Positions 42,885 to 52,124 of a DNA stretch of 59,856 nucleotides are shown here, piece after piece. The position numbers were made by a program, and so were the translations under genes. The stretch is taken from the NCBI GenBank assembly GCA_934445015.1, contig CAKSDJ010000005.1, positions 1-59,856 of the forward strand, written 5' to 3'. Numbering within the stretch: position 1 is the first letter of the stretch; each line of letters starts with the position of its first letter. Under the pieces are notes generated by a model that was not told the origin of the DNA, did not search any database, and saw only the letters and a program-made list of their open reading frames with translations. The stretch comes from an uncultured Eubacteriales bacterium. GTDB taxonomy: Bacteria; Bacillota; Clostridia; Oscillospirales; Acutalibacteraceae.

Positions 42885-43484
42885 ATGTCTTGTTTTCAAC
42901 TTGAAGCCGCAAAAAGCGGCGATCAAATTGCAGTAATGCACACAAATATGGGCGATATAAGCATTAAACTTTTTGCTGAGCACGCCCCCAAAGCGGTAGA
43001 AAATTTTACAACCCACGCAAAAAACGGATATTATGACGGTCTTATATTTCACCGTGTTATAAAAGATTTTATGATTCAGGGCGGTGATCCTACCGGCACC
43101 GGTATGGGCGGCGAATCAATTTGGGGTCATTCATTTGAGGATGAGTTTACCCCCGAACTGCACAATCTGCGCGGTGCGCTTTGTATGGCAAACGCAGGCC
43201 CCAATACAAACGGAAGTCAGTTTTTTATTGTTCAGGCAAGTGATGTTCCGGCAAATATGTTGGACCAAATGAAGGATTTGGCAGATAGTGGTTTTCCGTC
43301 GGAGATCACGGAAGCTTATGAAAAATCAGGCGGTACGCCGTGGCTTGATTTTCGTCATACCGTTTTCGGTCAGGTTATAAGCGGTATGGATACGGTAGAC
43401 AAAATCGCGAACACGCCGGTAGGTGCAAGCGATAAACCGATAGATGATGTAGTTATTAACAGTATTGAAATAACTGTAAAATAA
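42885..43484 (+). CDS. Peptidyl-prolyl isomerase, cyclophilin type
   Basis: The 199-residue cyclophilin shows I-F-H-R-V-I-K-D-F-M-I-Q-G-G-D-P-T-G-T-G, with the catalytic Arg and Phe, and M-A-N-A-G-P-N-T-N-G-S-Q-F-F-I. It catalyses proline isomerisation. No signal peptide is seen, so it is cytoplasmic. GAGG precedes the ATG. The lone rfbA gene follows 13 bases downstream, so they may be cotranscribed. Confidence 0.95.
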   Translation: MSCFQLEAAKSGDQIAVMHTNMGDISIKLFAEHAPKAVENFTTHAKNGYYDGLIFHRVIKDFMIQGGDPTGTGMGGESIWGHSFEDEFTPELHNLRGALCMANAGPNTNGSQFFIVQASDVPANMLDQMKDLADSGFPSEITEAYEKSGGTPWLDFRHTVFGQVISGMDTVDKIANTPVGASDKPIDDVVINSIEITVK

Positions 43485-43497
43485 AGGAGTTTTAAAA

Positions 43498-44376
43498 ATG
43501 AAAGGTATTATTCTTGCAGGCGGAAGCGGCACACGTCTTTATCCGCTCACAATGGTGACCTCAAAACAGCTTTTACCCGTGTATGACAAACCTATGATCT
43601 ATTATCCGCTGTCAACCCTTATGCTTGCCGGTATCCGTGATATACTTATTATATCAACGCCTACCGATCTGCCCAACTTTGAAAGACTTTTGGGCGACGG
43701 CTCGCGCTACGGCATTAACCTGTCTTATGAAATTCAACCTTCGCCCGACGGTCTTGCACAGGCGTTTTTAATAGGTGAAAAGTTTATTGACGGCGACAGT
43801 TGCGCAATGGTTTTGGGCGATAATATATTTTACGGAAGCGGACTTAAAAAGCATCTCCGCGAGGCGGCAGAGCGTAAAAACGGTGCAACCGTATTCGGTT
43901 ATTATGTTGATGACCCCGAACGTTTCGGAATAGTTGAGTTTGACCAGAACGGTAAGGCAATATCTATTGAAGAAAAGCCGAAGCATCCAAAGTCAAATTA
44001 TTGCGTAACAGGTTTGTATTTTTATGACAACCGCGTTGTAGAGATGGCAAAAAAGGTTAAACCATCCGACCGCGGCGAACTTGAGATAACCGACCTTAAT
44101 AAACTTTATCTTGAAGAAGATTCATTGAATGTTGTTACACTCGGCACAGGCTATGCCTGGCTTGATACCGGCACAATGGATGCTTTAAGCGAAGCAACCG
44201 AATTTGTAAAAGTAATTGAGAACCGTCAGGGTATTCAAATTTCGGCTGTAGAGGAAATAGCATATAAAAACGGTTGGATAAGCAAAGAAAAACTTATTGA
44301 ATCGGCAGAAAAATACGGTAAATCTCCTTATGGGGCGCATCTTAAAAAAGTTGCCGACGGTAAGTTCAGAGATTGA
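43498..44376 (+). CDS. rfbA: Glucose-1-phosphate thymidylyltransferase
   Basis: The 292-residue enzyme makes dTDP-glucose, the first step toward dTDP-rhamnose. The motifs G-I-I-L-A-G-G-S-G-T-R-L-Y-P and K-Q-L-L-P-V-Y-D-K-P-M-I-Y-Y-P are complete, and E-E-K-P follows. The later rhamnose genes (rfbB, C, D) are not in this window, so the gene is isolated here. AAAGGAG precedes the ATG. Confidence 0.95.
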   Translation: MKGIILAGGSGTRLYPLTMVTSKQLLPVYDKPMIYYPLSTLMLAGIRDILIISTPTDLPNFERLLGDGSRYGINLSYEIQPSPDGLAQAFLIGEKFIDGDSCAMVLGDNIFYGSGLKKHLREAAERKNGATVFGYYVDDPERFGIVEFDQNGKAISIEEKPKHPKSNYCVTGLYFYDNRVVEMAKKVKPSDRGELEITDLNKLYLEEDSLNVVTLGTGYAWLDTGTMDALSEATEFVKVIENRQGIQISAVEEIAYKNGWISKEKLIESAEKYGKSPYGAHLKKVADGKFRD

Positions 44377-44378
44377 TT

Positions 44379-44413
44379 AAAAGGGTAGTTTGTTTTTCAA
44401 ACTACCCTTTTTA
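44379..44413 (+). terminator. Terminator of rfbA
   Basis: AAAAGGGTAGTTTG and CAAACTACCCTTTT around a five-base T loop, followed by TT. Confidence 0.85.
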
Positions 44414-44518
44414 AAATGATAACAAATGCAATGTTTAAAGATAATATTTGCAATTTAATTGTTGTGATTGTTTATATATAATAGTATGTAGAATTAAATT
44501 TGTAAAGGGAGTCATTGT

Positions 44519-45919
44519 ATGAGCTTTATTAACGACGATTTTATTTTAACCAACAGAACTGCCAAAAAACTGTATCACGATTACGCTGAAAATATGCCGA
44601 TAATCGACTATCACTGTCATATAAACCCCAAAGAGATCTATGAAAACAAAAAGTTCAAAAATATTACCGAAATATGGCTCGGCGGCGACCATTACAAATG
44701 GCGTCTGATACGCAGCAACGGCGTACCCGAAAATGAAATTACAGGCGACGCAGACGATTATACAAAATTTTTGCGCTTTGCCGAGATGTTGCCGCGCGCC
44801 GTCGGAAATCCTATGTACCACTGGAATCATCTTGAACTTAAACGTTATTTCGGTTATGACGGCATTCTGAGCGAAAAGACCGCAAAAGAGGTTTGGGACC
44901 TTTGTAATGAAAAATTGCAGTCCGATGAAATGTCTGCCTGCAGCATAATCAAAAAATCAAACGTTAAAATGATCGGCACAACAGACGACCCCACCGACAG
45001 CCTTGAATGGCACAAAAAAATTGCCGATGAGGGCGTATGTTCCGCAAAGGTGCTTCCGTCATACAGACCCGACAAAGCGGTAAACATTGATAAAGCAGGA
45101 TTTGTCGAATACATAAACACGCTGTCAGAGGTTGCCGATATGCCTATTAAGTGTGTGGCAGATGTTAAGGCGGCGCTTATAAAACGTCTTGACTTTTTCT
45201 GTAAGATGGGTTGTAAGGCGACCGACCACGGCCTTGATTATATTCCGTTTGAGACAGGCACCGAAAAAGAAATCGACGCAGCTTTCAAAGCCGCTTTAAA
45301 GGGTAAACCCATAACGGCAAAACAGGCAGATATGTATAAAACCGCTATTTTGGTCTGCCTCGGCAAAGAGTACGCCAAGCGCGGAATTGTAATGCAAATT
45401 CACTACAGCGTTCAGCGTAATACAAACACCGCTATGTTTAAAAAAATAGGCGCGGATACCGGATTTGACACAATATCAAACCGCCCCTGCAGTGAGGCAC
45501 TTACCGCTTTGCTTAACGCGCTCGCGGTCGATGATTTATTACCAAAGACTATAATTTATTCATTAAATCCGCACGATAATGAAATGATCGACACCGTTAT
45601 CGGAGCATTTCAGGGTACTGAGGCCGCAGGCAAAATTCAGCACGGTGCGGCTTGGTGGTTCAGTGACACAAAATCCGGTATGGAGACACAGTTAAAATCA
45701 CTTGCAAACCTGTCTTTGCTGGGCAATTTTGTCGGTATGCTTACGGATTCACGCAGTTTTCTTTCTTACACCCGTCACGAATATTTCAGAAGAATACTTT
45801 GCAATGTTTTGGGCACTTGGGTTGAAAACGGCGAATACCCGGACGATATTGAAACACTCGGCAAAATAGTGCAGGATATCTGCTACAACAATGCGGCAAA
45901 ATATTTTGGTATAGAGTAA
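44519..45919 (+). CDS. uxaC: Glucuronate isomerase
   Basis: The 466-residue amidohydrolase-like enzyme converts D-glucuronate to D-fructuronate (or galacturonate to tagaturonate). Typical motifs include I-D-Y-H-C-H-I-N-P-K-E-I near residue 30, F-D-T-I-S-N-R-P and M-L-T-D-S-R-S-F-L-S-Y-T-R-H-E-Y-F-R-R. Other uronate pathway genes are not adjacent, so the pathway must be completed elsewhere. AAAGGGAG precedes the ATG. Confidence 0.95.
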   Translation: MSFINDDFILTNRTAKKLYHDYAENMPIIDYHCHINPKEIYENKKFKNITEIWLGGDHYKWRLIRSNGVPENEITGDADDYTKFLRFAEMLPRAVGNPMYHWNHLELKRYFGYDGILSEKTAKEVWDLCNEKLQSDEMSACSIIKKSNVKMIGTTDDPTDSLEWHKKIADEGVCSAKVLPSYRPDKAVNIDKAGFVEYINTLSEVADMPIKCVADVKAALIKRLDFFCKMGCKATDHGLDYIPFETGTEKEIDAAFKAALKGKPITAKQADMYKTAILVCLGKEYAKRGIVMQIHYSVQRNTNTAMFKKIGADTGFDTISNRPCSEALTALLNALAVDDLLPKTIIYSLNPHDNEMIDTVIGAFQGTEAAGKIQHGAAWWFSDTKSGMETQLKSLANLSLLGNFVGMLTDSRSFLSYTRHEYFRRILCNVLGTWVENGEYPDDIETLGKIVQDICYNNAAKYFGIE

Positions 45920-45927
45920 AAATACAA

Positions 45928-45969
45928 AGCGTTCGGTCGGGGCTTTAACCTTGACCGAACGCTCTTTTT
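45928..45969. terminator. Bidirectional terminator
   Basis: AGCGTTCGGTC and GACCGAACGCT form an 11-base stem between convergent uxaC and dpaB, with a T run to the right. Confidence 0.85.
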
Positions 45970-46540
45970 ATATTATAACCGGCTGTATTTGCGTGCCTTT
46001 AAGGGCCGCTTCAACCGTTTCGGGGATTTTTGTAAAATCACAAACCAGCGAATTGTTTTTGCCTGTCGGGTCATCCTGTTTATACGGAACAAAGTAAATA
46101 TTTTTTGTGTTGTGCAACAGTCCTATGTTTTTTGCCGTAGCGCCGAGCGCGTCGTTTGTTGCAATGCCGAGAACTACGGGTTTGTTATTTCGCAGGTGCG
46201 CTTTTACCGCCATTGTTACTGCGGTGTCGGTAATGCCGAGTGCCGTTTTTGAAAGTGTATTTCCGGTGCAGGGTGCTACAACAATTATGTCGAGCAGATT
46301 TTTCGGACCTATCGGTTCCGCAGCAGGTATAGTGTGTATTATTTTATTGCCGCATATTTCTTCTACTTCGGCGTTAAATTCTTCTGATTTTGCAAACCGC
46401 GTATCGGTGCTGTATGTTATTTCCGACATAATAGGCTTTATGTTTATATCATATTTTGCAAGTTCTCTGAGAGCGGCAAGTGACTTATTTATAGTACAAA
46501 AAGAACCGCAAAACGCATATCCCAATGTTATATCTTTCAT
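45968..46540 (-). CDS. dpaB: Dipicolinate synthase subunit B
   Basis: The 190-residue flavoprotein-like subunit begins I-T-L-G-Y-A-F-C-G-S-F-C-T and includes V-A-P-C-T-G-N-T-L-S-K, typical of SpoVFB/DpaB. With DpaA it makes dipicolinic acid in the mother cell for spore core dehydration. The ATG at 46540 is favoured over the GTG at 46546; the start abuts the dpaA stop. Confidence 0.93.
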   Translation of the reverse strand: MKDITLGYAFCGSFCTINKSLAALRELAKYDINIKPIMSEITYSTDTRFAKSEEFNAEVEEICGNKIIHTIPAAEPIGPKNLLDIIVVAPCTGNTLSKTALGITDTAVTMAVKAHLRNNKPVVLGIATNDALGATAKNIGLLHNTKNIYFVPYKQDDPTGKNNSLVCDFTKIPETVEAALKGTQIQPVII

Positions 46541-46542
46541 AT

Positions 46543-47334
46543 TCACATTACCTCTTTAACTGAATCGATTACCGTTTGCGCAATGATTTTTCCGGCAGTA
46601 ATATATGCGGTTTTACCGGGTATACCGGGCAACTTAACTGCCTTTACGCCGCTTTTTGCCGCTGCTTCAATATCAATGCAACCCTTGCTTGAAAGATCAT
46701 AAATATACGGCCGTTTAAGTTCCTTTAAGTTATCCTTAAAAACTGTAACGTCAATTGTGTTGAATATTACGTCGTAGCTGTTTGAAAGTTTTGCTGCTTC
46801 GTTTGTGTGTATATGCTTTATTGACAATGCGTCAAGCATAGCAAAGTCCGATTTTTTTCTTGCCGACACGGTAAGATCGCACTTAAAATTTCTGAGCCTG
46901 TCGGCAAGTATTTTACCTATTCTGCCGTATCCTATAATCAATACGCGGCTTTTCCAAAGGCAAAAGTCAGTATCGGTAATTGCTTTAGCTATGGCGCCCT
47001 CCGCTGTGGGAACAGCGTTAAGAACGGCAAATTCGTCAAGTGCCAAATAATCTATGCAGTTGCAATCGGGTATTTTGTATCCGCAGGTTAAGACAAGGGT
47101 ATCTTTTTTTACTGATTTTAAATATTCAAGCGGTATTTTTTTATCTGACAACGGGCAAAACACATTTTCGCCGTCTCTGGTCGTAGGCACCGGCAGTAAC
47201 AATACATCGGCTTCATAGATATTGCCGTTGTCATTTGGCATAAGGCCCAGACTGTCAACCTCAAAGCCGTTTTCTGAAAGTTCTTTGAGCGCTACGGCCA
47301 TGCGCCTGTCGCCGCCTATTATCAAAATTTTCAA
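46543..47334 (-). CDS. dpaA: Dipicolinate synthase subunit A
   Basis: The protein of 263 residues starts L-I-I-G-G-D-R-R and has a Rossmann motif I-G-Y-G-R-I-G-K-I-L in its second half, typical of SpoVFA/DpaA, an NAD(P)-binding oxidoreductase converting hydroxytetrahydrodipicolinate to dipicolinate. A TTG at 47334, just after GGCGGTGAT, is chosen because the family usually begins directly with the first beta strand; an upstream GTG at 47349 overlaps a terminator T run. Confidence 0.9.
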   Translation of the reverse strand: MKILIIGGDRRMAVALKELSENGFEVDSLGLMPNDNGNIYEADVLLLPVPTTRDGENVFCPLSDKKIPLEYLKSVKKDTLVLTCGYKIPDCNCIDYLALDEFAVLNAVPTAEGAIAKAITDTDFCLWKSRVLIIGYGRIGKILADRLRNFKCDLTVSARKKSDFAMLDALSIKHIHTNEAAKLSNSYDVIFNTIDVTVFKDNLKELKRPYIYDLSSKGCIDIEAAAKSGVKAVKLPGIPGKTAYITAGKIIAQTVIDSVKEVM

Positions 47335-47348
47335 ATTTATCACCGCCA

Positions 47349-47396
47349 CAAAAAATCAAGCGTCAAAATGTAATTCAATACATTTTATGACGCTTT
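47349..47396 (-). terminator. Terminator between the CCA-adding enzyme gene and dpaA
   Basis: On the minus strand, AAGCGTCA..AAAATGTA pairs with TACATTTTGACGCTT, followed by GATTTTTTG. It starts within ten bases of the upstream stop codon. Confidence 0.7.
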
Positions 47397-47402
47397 ACGG
47401 TT

Positions 47403-48563
47403 TTAGTTACATATAATATCAATCAGTTTTTCGCGTTTGTTCAGATTCGGTTCTTCAATTACCTTGCTTAATAAAAACTCAAGTGCATGTCCTACATCTT
47501 TGCCCATTATACCTAAGTTTGTCAAATCTTTGCCGGATATGTTGAGTTGTGATATAATGTACGGCTCTTTAAGCCGTATGATTTCATCAAGCAGCGTTTT
47601 ATGCGCGGTTGTATCAACGTTCATTACATCACGGCAATAAACAAGCAGGTCGTTTACAGCACTTTCGCCGGCAAAATTAAGCGCCCGTTTTATGCTGATT
47701 TTATCGGCTGCAAATATATCATTGCACAGGCGGCTCATCTTTTTGCAGTAATCTTTGAAGGCATTGTCACACTTTAGCATATCCAACGTTTTGCATATAT
47801 CGGTTGATGTAAGATTTAAAAGTGCAAAAACGCGAAGTTTTTTATTTTGTTCAAGTTTAGCCATTCGGTATTGCTCTGTGTTTTCAATACAGTATTTTTT
47901 AAGAGCTCCGCATTTAATAAGAGGCGATAGTGCGTCGGTGTTTTCACCTTCGGAAGCCTTTTTAAGTTCCGCAAAAATTCTTTCGGCACTGATGTTTTCA
48001 AGCAAGCAGGCACATTTTATGGCGGCGTCAAATGTGAGTTTTTCTATGTTAAATTCAAGCGTTGCCGCAAATCTGAACAGCCTTAAAATTCTGAGCGCAT
48101 CCTCCCTAAAACGGGTCTCGGCGTCACCGACCGCCCTTAAAACGCGGTTTTTTATATCATCTATGCCGCCAAAACAGTCGATCAGTCCTTCATAATCGTT
48201 GTAACACATGGCATTTACGGTAAAATCCCTTCGCGCAAGGTCCTGCGTTACATCGGTTACAAATTCAACTTTGTCGGGGCGGCGGCTGTCGGTGTATTTG
48301 CCGTCACATCTAAAGGTGGTAACTTCAATTTGTCCGCCGCTTAATATAACCGTAACAGTGCCGTGTTTTATGCCCGTATCTACAGTTTTTTTGAACATAC
48401 TTTTTATTTCATCAGGTGTCGCAGACGTTGTTATGTCATAATCGTGCGGTTGTTTACGGCACAACAAATCACGCACACAGCCGCCTACTATGTAGGCTTT
48501 GTGCCCGTTTGATATTATTGTATCAATTACAAGTTTAACGTTTTCGGGTAGGTCAAATTTCAT
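47403..48563 (-). CDS. cca: CCA tRNA nucleotidyltransferase
   Basis: The 386-residue class II nucleotidyltransferase shows Y-I-V-G-G-C-V-R-D and D-Y-D-I-T-T (metal-binding aspartates), then R-R-D-F-T-V-N-A-M and R-F-R-E-D-A-L-R-I-L-R. It adds or repairs CCA at tRNA 3' ends. The tRNA-Leu in this window encodes its own CCA, so repair is the likely role for that tRNA. GGTGA precedes the ATG. Confidence 0.93.
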   Translation of the reverse strand: MKFDLPENVKLVIDTIISNGHKAYIVGGCVRDLLCRKQPHDYDITTSATPDEIKSMFKKTVDTGIKHGTVTVILSGGQIEVTTFRCDGKYTDSRRPDKVEFVTDVTQDLARRDFTVNAMCYNDYEGLIDCFGGIDDIKNRVLRAVGDAETRFREDALRILRLFRFAATLEFNIEKLTFDAAIKCACLLENISAERIFAELKKASEGENTDALSPLIKCGALKKYCIENTEQYRMAKLEQNKKLRVFALLNLTSTDICKTLDMLKCDNAFKDYCKKMSRLCNDIFAADKISIKRALNFAGESAVNDLLVYCRDVMNVDTTAHKTLLDEIIRLKEPYIISQLNISGKDLTNLGIMGKDVGHALEFLLSKVIEEPNLNKREKLIDIICN

Positions 48564-48642
48564 TTTATCACCAAAAAGGGTTTATTTTTACAGTGAAAAG
48601 CAGTATAATAAATTATATATGAATTTAGTTTGAGGTATCTAT

Positions 48643-50016
48643 ATGAAAAAACAGCACTCTGAAGATAAATATTTACTCAATGCAAAGCATATTCACTTAA
48701 TAGGTATAGGGGGCAGCGGTATGTGCCCGATTGCAGAACTGTTGCAGTCGCGCGGGTATGTTGTAACCGGCTCGGATAAAAGCGAAAACGATAATGTAAA
48801 GCAGCTTAAGGGTTTGGGAATTACCGTTTACGGTGAACACAAAGCCGAAAATATAAACGGTGCCGACATTGTTGCGTATTCTGCGGCGGTGCCGCATAAC
48901 AACCCTGAACTTGTTGCGGCAGAGAATATGAATATCCCCGCAATGGAGCGTTCCGAATTGCTGGGCGCGCTTACTCGCTGCTACGATAATGTGATCGGCG
49001 TTTGCGGAACACACGGCAAAACAACCGTTACGTCTATGATAACACAAATTCTGCTGATTAACAAGTGCAAACCGAATGCGGTTATAGGCGGCAAATTGCC
49101 TATGGCGGATTCTGCCTGCATAGTGGGCGACTCACAAACATTGGTTTGCGAATCATGCGAATTTGTTGACAGTTTTTTACAGTTCTCACCTGATATAACA
49201 GTTTTGCTTAACATTGATAATGACCACCTCGATTATTTTAAAACTATGGAAAACCTTGAAAACTCTTTTAAAAAGTTTGTTTCAATGGGTAAAAAGTGTT
49301 ATGCAAACGCAGATGACAAAAGGGTAAGCAGAGTTGTAAAAAATATAGACTCAAAAGTTGTGACATACGGTTTTGGTGAGGAATGCGACTATCATCCGCA
49401 AAACATAGTTGCCGATAAACGCGGCTTTTGCTTTGATGTTATAGGTTACGGCAAAAAAGTGGGACATATTGAAATGAGCGTTCCGGGAAAACACAATATT
49501 TATAACGGAATTGTTTCATTTGCCGTTTGCTATGAAATGGGAGTTGAGGCACAGGGTATTGCCGCCGCTATAAAAGAATTTACAGGTGCCGGCAGGCGTT
49601 TTGAGTTTATAGGTGAAAGCCGCGGTATAACCGTTGTGGATGATTATGCTCACCATCCAACCGAAATTTCCGCTACGCTTAAAGCAGCAAAAACGCTTGA
49701 CTATAAAAAGGTTATAGTTGTATTTCAGCCGTACACGTATTCGCGGGTTGCACTTTTAAAAGACGGAATGATCGATGCGCTGTCGGTTGCTGATAAGGTG
49801 TTTTTAACACCTATTGTAGCCTCGCGTGAGACAAATACCTACGGCGTTTCATCTGAAAACATTGCAGAAAATTTGCCTGATGCTCAGGTCGTGGGCGATT
49901 ACAACGAGCTCGCGCAAAAAATGATTGACTCTGCAAGCGAGGGTGATTTACTGATCACTATTGGCGCCGGAGACATATACAAGGTGGCACATATTATTCT
50001 GGAGAAATTGCAATGA
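48643..50016 (+). CDS. murC: UDP-N-acetylmuramate--L-alanine ligase
   Basis: The 457-residue Mur ligase joins L-alanine to UDP-MurNAc. G-I-G-G-S-G-M-C-P-I-A-E-L, G-T-H-G-K-T-T-V-T (ATP loop), D-N-D-H-L-D-Y-F and D-D-Y-A-H-H-P-T-E-I are all present. It is cytoplasmic. GAGG precedes the ATG. The gene overlaps the next, editing, gene by four bases. Confidence 0.97.
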   Translation: MKKQHSEDKYLLNAKHIHLIGIGGSGMCPIAELLQSRGYVVTGSDKSENDNVKQLKGLGITVYGEHKAENINGADIVAYSAAVPHNNPELVAAENMNIPAMERSELLGALTRCYDNVIGVCGTHGKTTVTSMITQILLINKCKPNAVIGGKLPMADSACIVGDSQTLVCESCEFVDSFLQFSPDITVLLNIDNDHLDYFKTMENLENSFKKFVSMGKKCYANADDKRVSRVVKNIDSKVVTYGFGEECDYHPQNIVADKRGFCFDVIGYGKKVGHIEMSVPGKHNIYNGIVSFAVCYEMGVEAQGIAAAIKEFTGAGRRFEFIGESRGITVVDDYAHHPTEISATLKAAKTLDYKKVIVVFQPYTYSRVALLKDGMIDALSVADKVFLTPIVASRETNTYGVSSENIAENLPDAQVVGDYNELAQKMIDSASEGDLLITIGAGDIYKVAHIILEKLQ

Positions 50017-51146
50017 CCGAAAAATTGTATGAACAGGACCAATATTTAAAAACTTTTAAAGCAAAAGTTTTAAGCTGCGATAAAACGCAAAACGGTTTTT
50101 CGGTTGTGCTTGACAAAACGGCGTTTTTCCCCGAAGGGGGCGGACAGGCTTCCGACATCGGCAATCTGGAAAACGCAACGGTTTCTGATGTTACAATAAA
50201 AAACGGAACAATATATCACTGCACAGATAAACCGTTTGAGACAGGCGATACCGTTTGCGGAAAAATTGATTTTGAGCGCCGGTTTTCTTTTATGCAAAAT
50301 CATACCGGCGAGCATATAGTATCGGGCATTACACACAGGTTGCACGGCCTTAATAATGTGGGTTTTCACCTTGGTGAAGATTTTGTAACCCTTGATTTTG
50401 ACGATGTGCTTACTCGTACTCAGTTGGATGAGATCGAATACCTTGCCAATGAAAAAGTGTGGCAGAATTTACCCGTGCGTGCCTACTACCCAAACGAACA
50501 GGAATTGAAAAACATTTCATACCGCAGCAAAAAAGAAATAGACGGTGCGATCCGCCTGGTAGAAATATCCTATACCGACATTTGCGCGTGCTGCGCGCCG
50601 CACGTTAAAAATACGGGCGAAATCGGCATCATAAAACTGCTTGATTTTGAACGTATGCGCGGCGGTGTCAGAATACTTTTAAAATGCGGAAAATTTGCTT
50701 TGAACGACTATCGCTCAAAGTATGAAAATGTTTATGAGATATCTAATATGCTTTCGGCAAAACAAAACGATGCCGCACAGGCAGTTGAATTACTGAATCG
50801 AAAACTAAATGATGAAAAGCACAGGAATTCGCAACTGAGCGCCAAACTTTGCGAACTTATTGTAAACTTTGCAGACAAGAATACAAATTGTCTGTTTACC
50901 GAAGGTTTAAGTATGCGTGAAATTCAGTTTGCTGCCGATAAACTACATAAAATTCACGGCGGTATCAAAGGCGTTTTTAATAAAGATAAAAACGGATACT
51001 CTTTTGCAATCTGCGGCGACGTCGGAATACTTGACGAATTTTTTACAAAGTTAAAATCAGAGCTGCAGTTAAACGGCGGCGGCAGAAACGGTATGGTGCA
51101 GGGTTTTACAAATGCCGATGCCGACAAAATAAAAATGCACTTTTAA
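50013..51146 (+). CDS. AlaX-type alanyl-tRNA editing protein with DHHA1-like tail
   Basis: The 377-residue protein has the editing core of alanyl-tRNA synthetase: F-F-P-E-G-G-G-Q, zinc ligands H-T-G-E-H and C-x-C-C-A-P-H. A coiled-coil then a DHHA1-like C-terminal domain (F-T-N-A-D... G-G-G-R) follows. It lacks the catalytic class II synthetase domain, so it should hydrolyse mischarged Ser- or Gly-tRNA-Ala in trans. Its overlap with murC, which uses alanine, may reflect chance operon order. Confidence 0.88.
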   Translation: MTEKLYEQDQYLKTFKAKVLSCDKTQNGFSVVLDKTAFFPEGGGQASDIGNLENATVSDVTIKNGTIYHCTDKPFETGDTVCGKIDFERRFSFMQNHTGEHIVSGITHRLHGLNNVGFHLGEDFVTLDFDDVLTRTQLDEIEYLANEKVWQNLPVRAYYPNEQELKNISYRSKKEIDGAIRLVEISYTDICACCAPHVKNTGEIGIIKLLDFERMRGGVRILLKCGKFALNDYRSKYENVYEISNMLSAKQNDAAQAVELLNRKLNDEKHRNSQLSAKLCELIVNFADKNTNCLFTEGLSMREIQFAADKLHKIHGGIKGVFNKDKNGYSFAICGDVGILDEFFTKLKSELQLNGGGRNGMVQGFTNADADKIKMHF

Positions 51147-51187
51147 TTTTATGATTGTTATGTTATAATAATTGTTCGAGGTGTTTT

Positions 51188-52111
51188 ATGAACTGGACAG
51201 AAATAACCGCAACGGTGCCGTCGGATAAAACCGATGAGGCAGCCGCAATTGCAAATATGACCGTACCTTACGGAATATATATTGAGGATTACACAAATCT
51301 TGAATCCGATGCCGAAGAGATAGCGCATATAGATTTGATTGACGATGAACTCATAAATAAAGACAGAACCCATTCTGTAATCCATATGTATATCGCCGAA
51401 AGTGATAACTCGGTCGAGGCTATGTCGTACTTAAAAGAGCGCTTTAATGCTTGCGGAATTTCAAACGAAGTTAAATGCGCGGTAGTTGACGATTCCGACT
51501 GGAGCGAGAATTGGAAAAAGTATTTTAAGGCATTTGAAATAGGCGAAAAACTTGCCGTATGCCCCAGTTGGGAGAAATATGATAATCGCGAAAACCGAAA
51601 AGTAATATCACTTGACCCCGGCGCTGCTTTCGGCACGGGAAGCCACGCTACAACGTCGCTTTGCCTTGAAGTGCTTGAACGCAATGTTACCCCGCAGAAA
51701 ACTGTTCTTGACATAGGCACCGGCAGCGGAATACTCGCAATAGCGGCATGCCTTTTGGGTGCAAAATCCGCAGTGGGCGTAGATATTGACGAGCAGTCTG
51801 TGAAAACCGCTGTATCAAACGCCGCAATAAACAATGTTGATTCTAAAGTGAGGTTTGAAGTCGGCGACCTTGCAGAAAAGATCAGCGGTAAATATGACAT
51901 TGTCTGCGCCAACATTGTCGCAGATGTTGTAATCAGACTTTTTGCCGGTGTTAAAAATTATATTAGCGAGGGCGGAATACTTATTGTATCAGGCATAATA
52001 GATATGCGTGCGCCCGATGTTGAAAAAGCAGCTCTTGAACACGGATTTGTTATTACCGAAAGCCTTACCCGTGAAGAGTGGCACGCATATACCTTAAAAA
52101 CAGCAAATTAA
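51188..52111 (+). CDS. prmA: Ribosomal protein L11 methyltransferase
   Basis: The 307-residue methyltransferase shows D-P-G-A-A-F-G-T-G-S-H-A-T-T and the SAM-binding L-D-I-G-T-G-S-G-I-L-A-I-A, then A-N-I-V-A-D-V. The N-terminal part has the L11-binding pattern. The ATG at 51188 follows CGAGGTG; the frame extends upstream but without ribosome-site support. Confidence 0.94.
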   Translation: MNWTEITATVPSDKTDEAAAIANMTVPYGIYIEDYTNLESDAEEIAHIDLIDDELINKDRTHSVIHMYIAESDNSVEAMSYLKERFNACGISNEVKCAVVDDSDWSENWKKYFKAFEIGEKLAVCPSWEKYDNRENRKVISLDPGAAFGTGSHATTSLCLEVLERNVTPQKTVLDIGTGSGILAIAACLLGAKSAVGVDIDEQSVKTAVSNAAINNVDSKVRFEVGDLAEKISGKYDIVCANIVADVVIRLFAGVKNYISEGGILIVSGIIDMRAPDVEKAALEHGFVITESLTREEWHAYTLKTAN

Positions 52112-52124
52112 CGGAGGAAAACGG

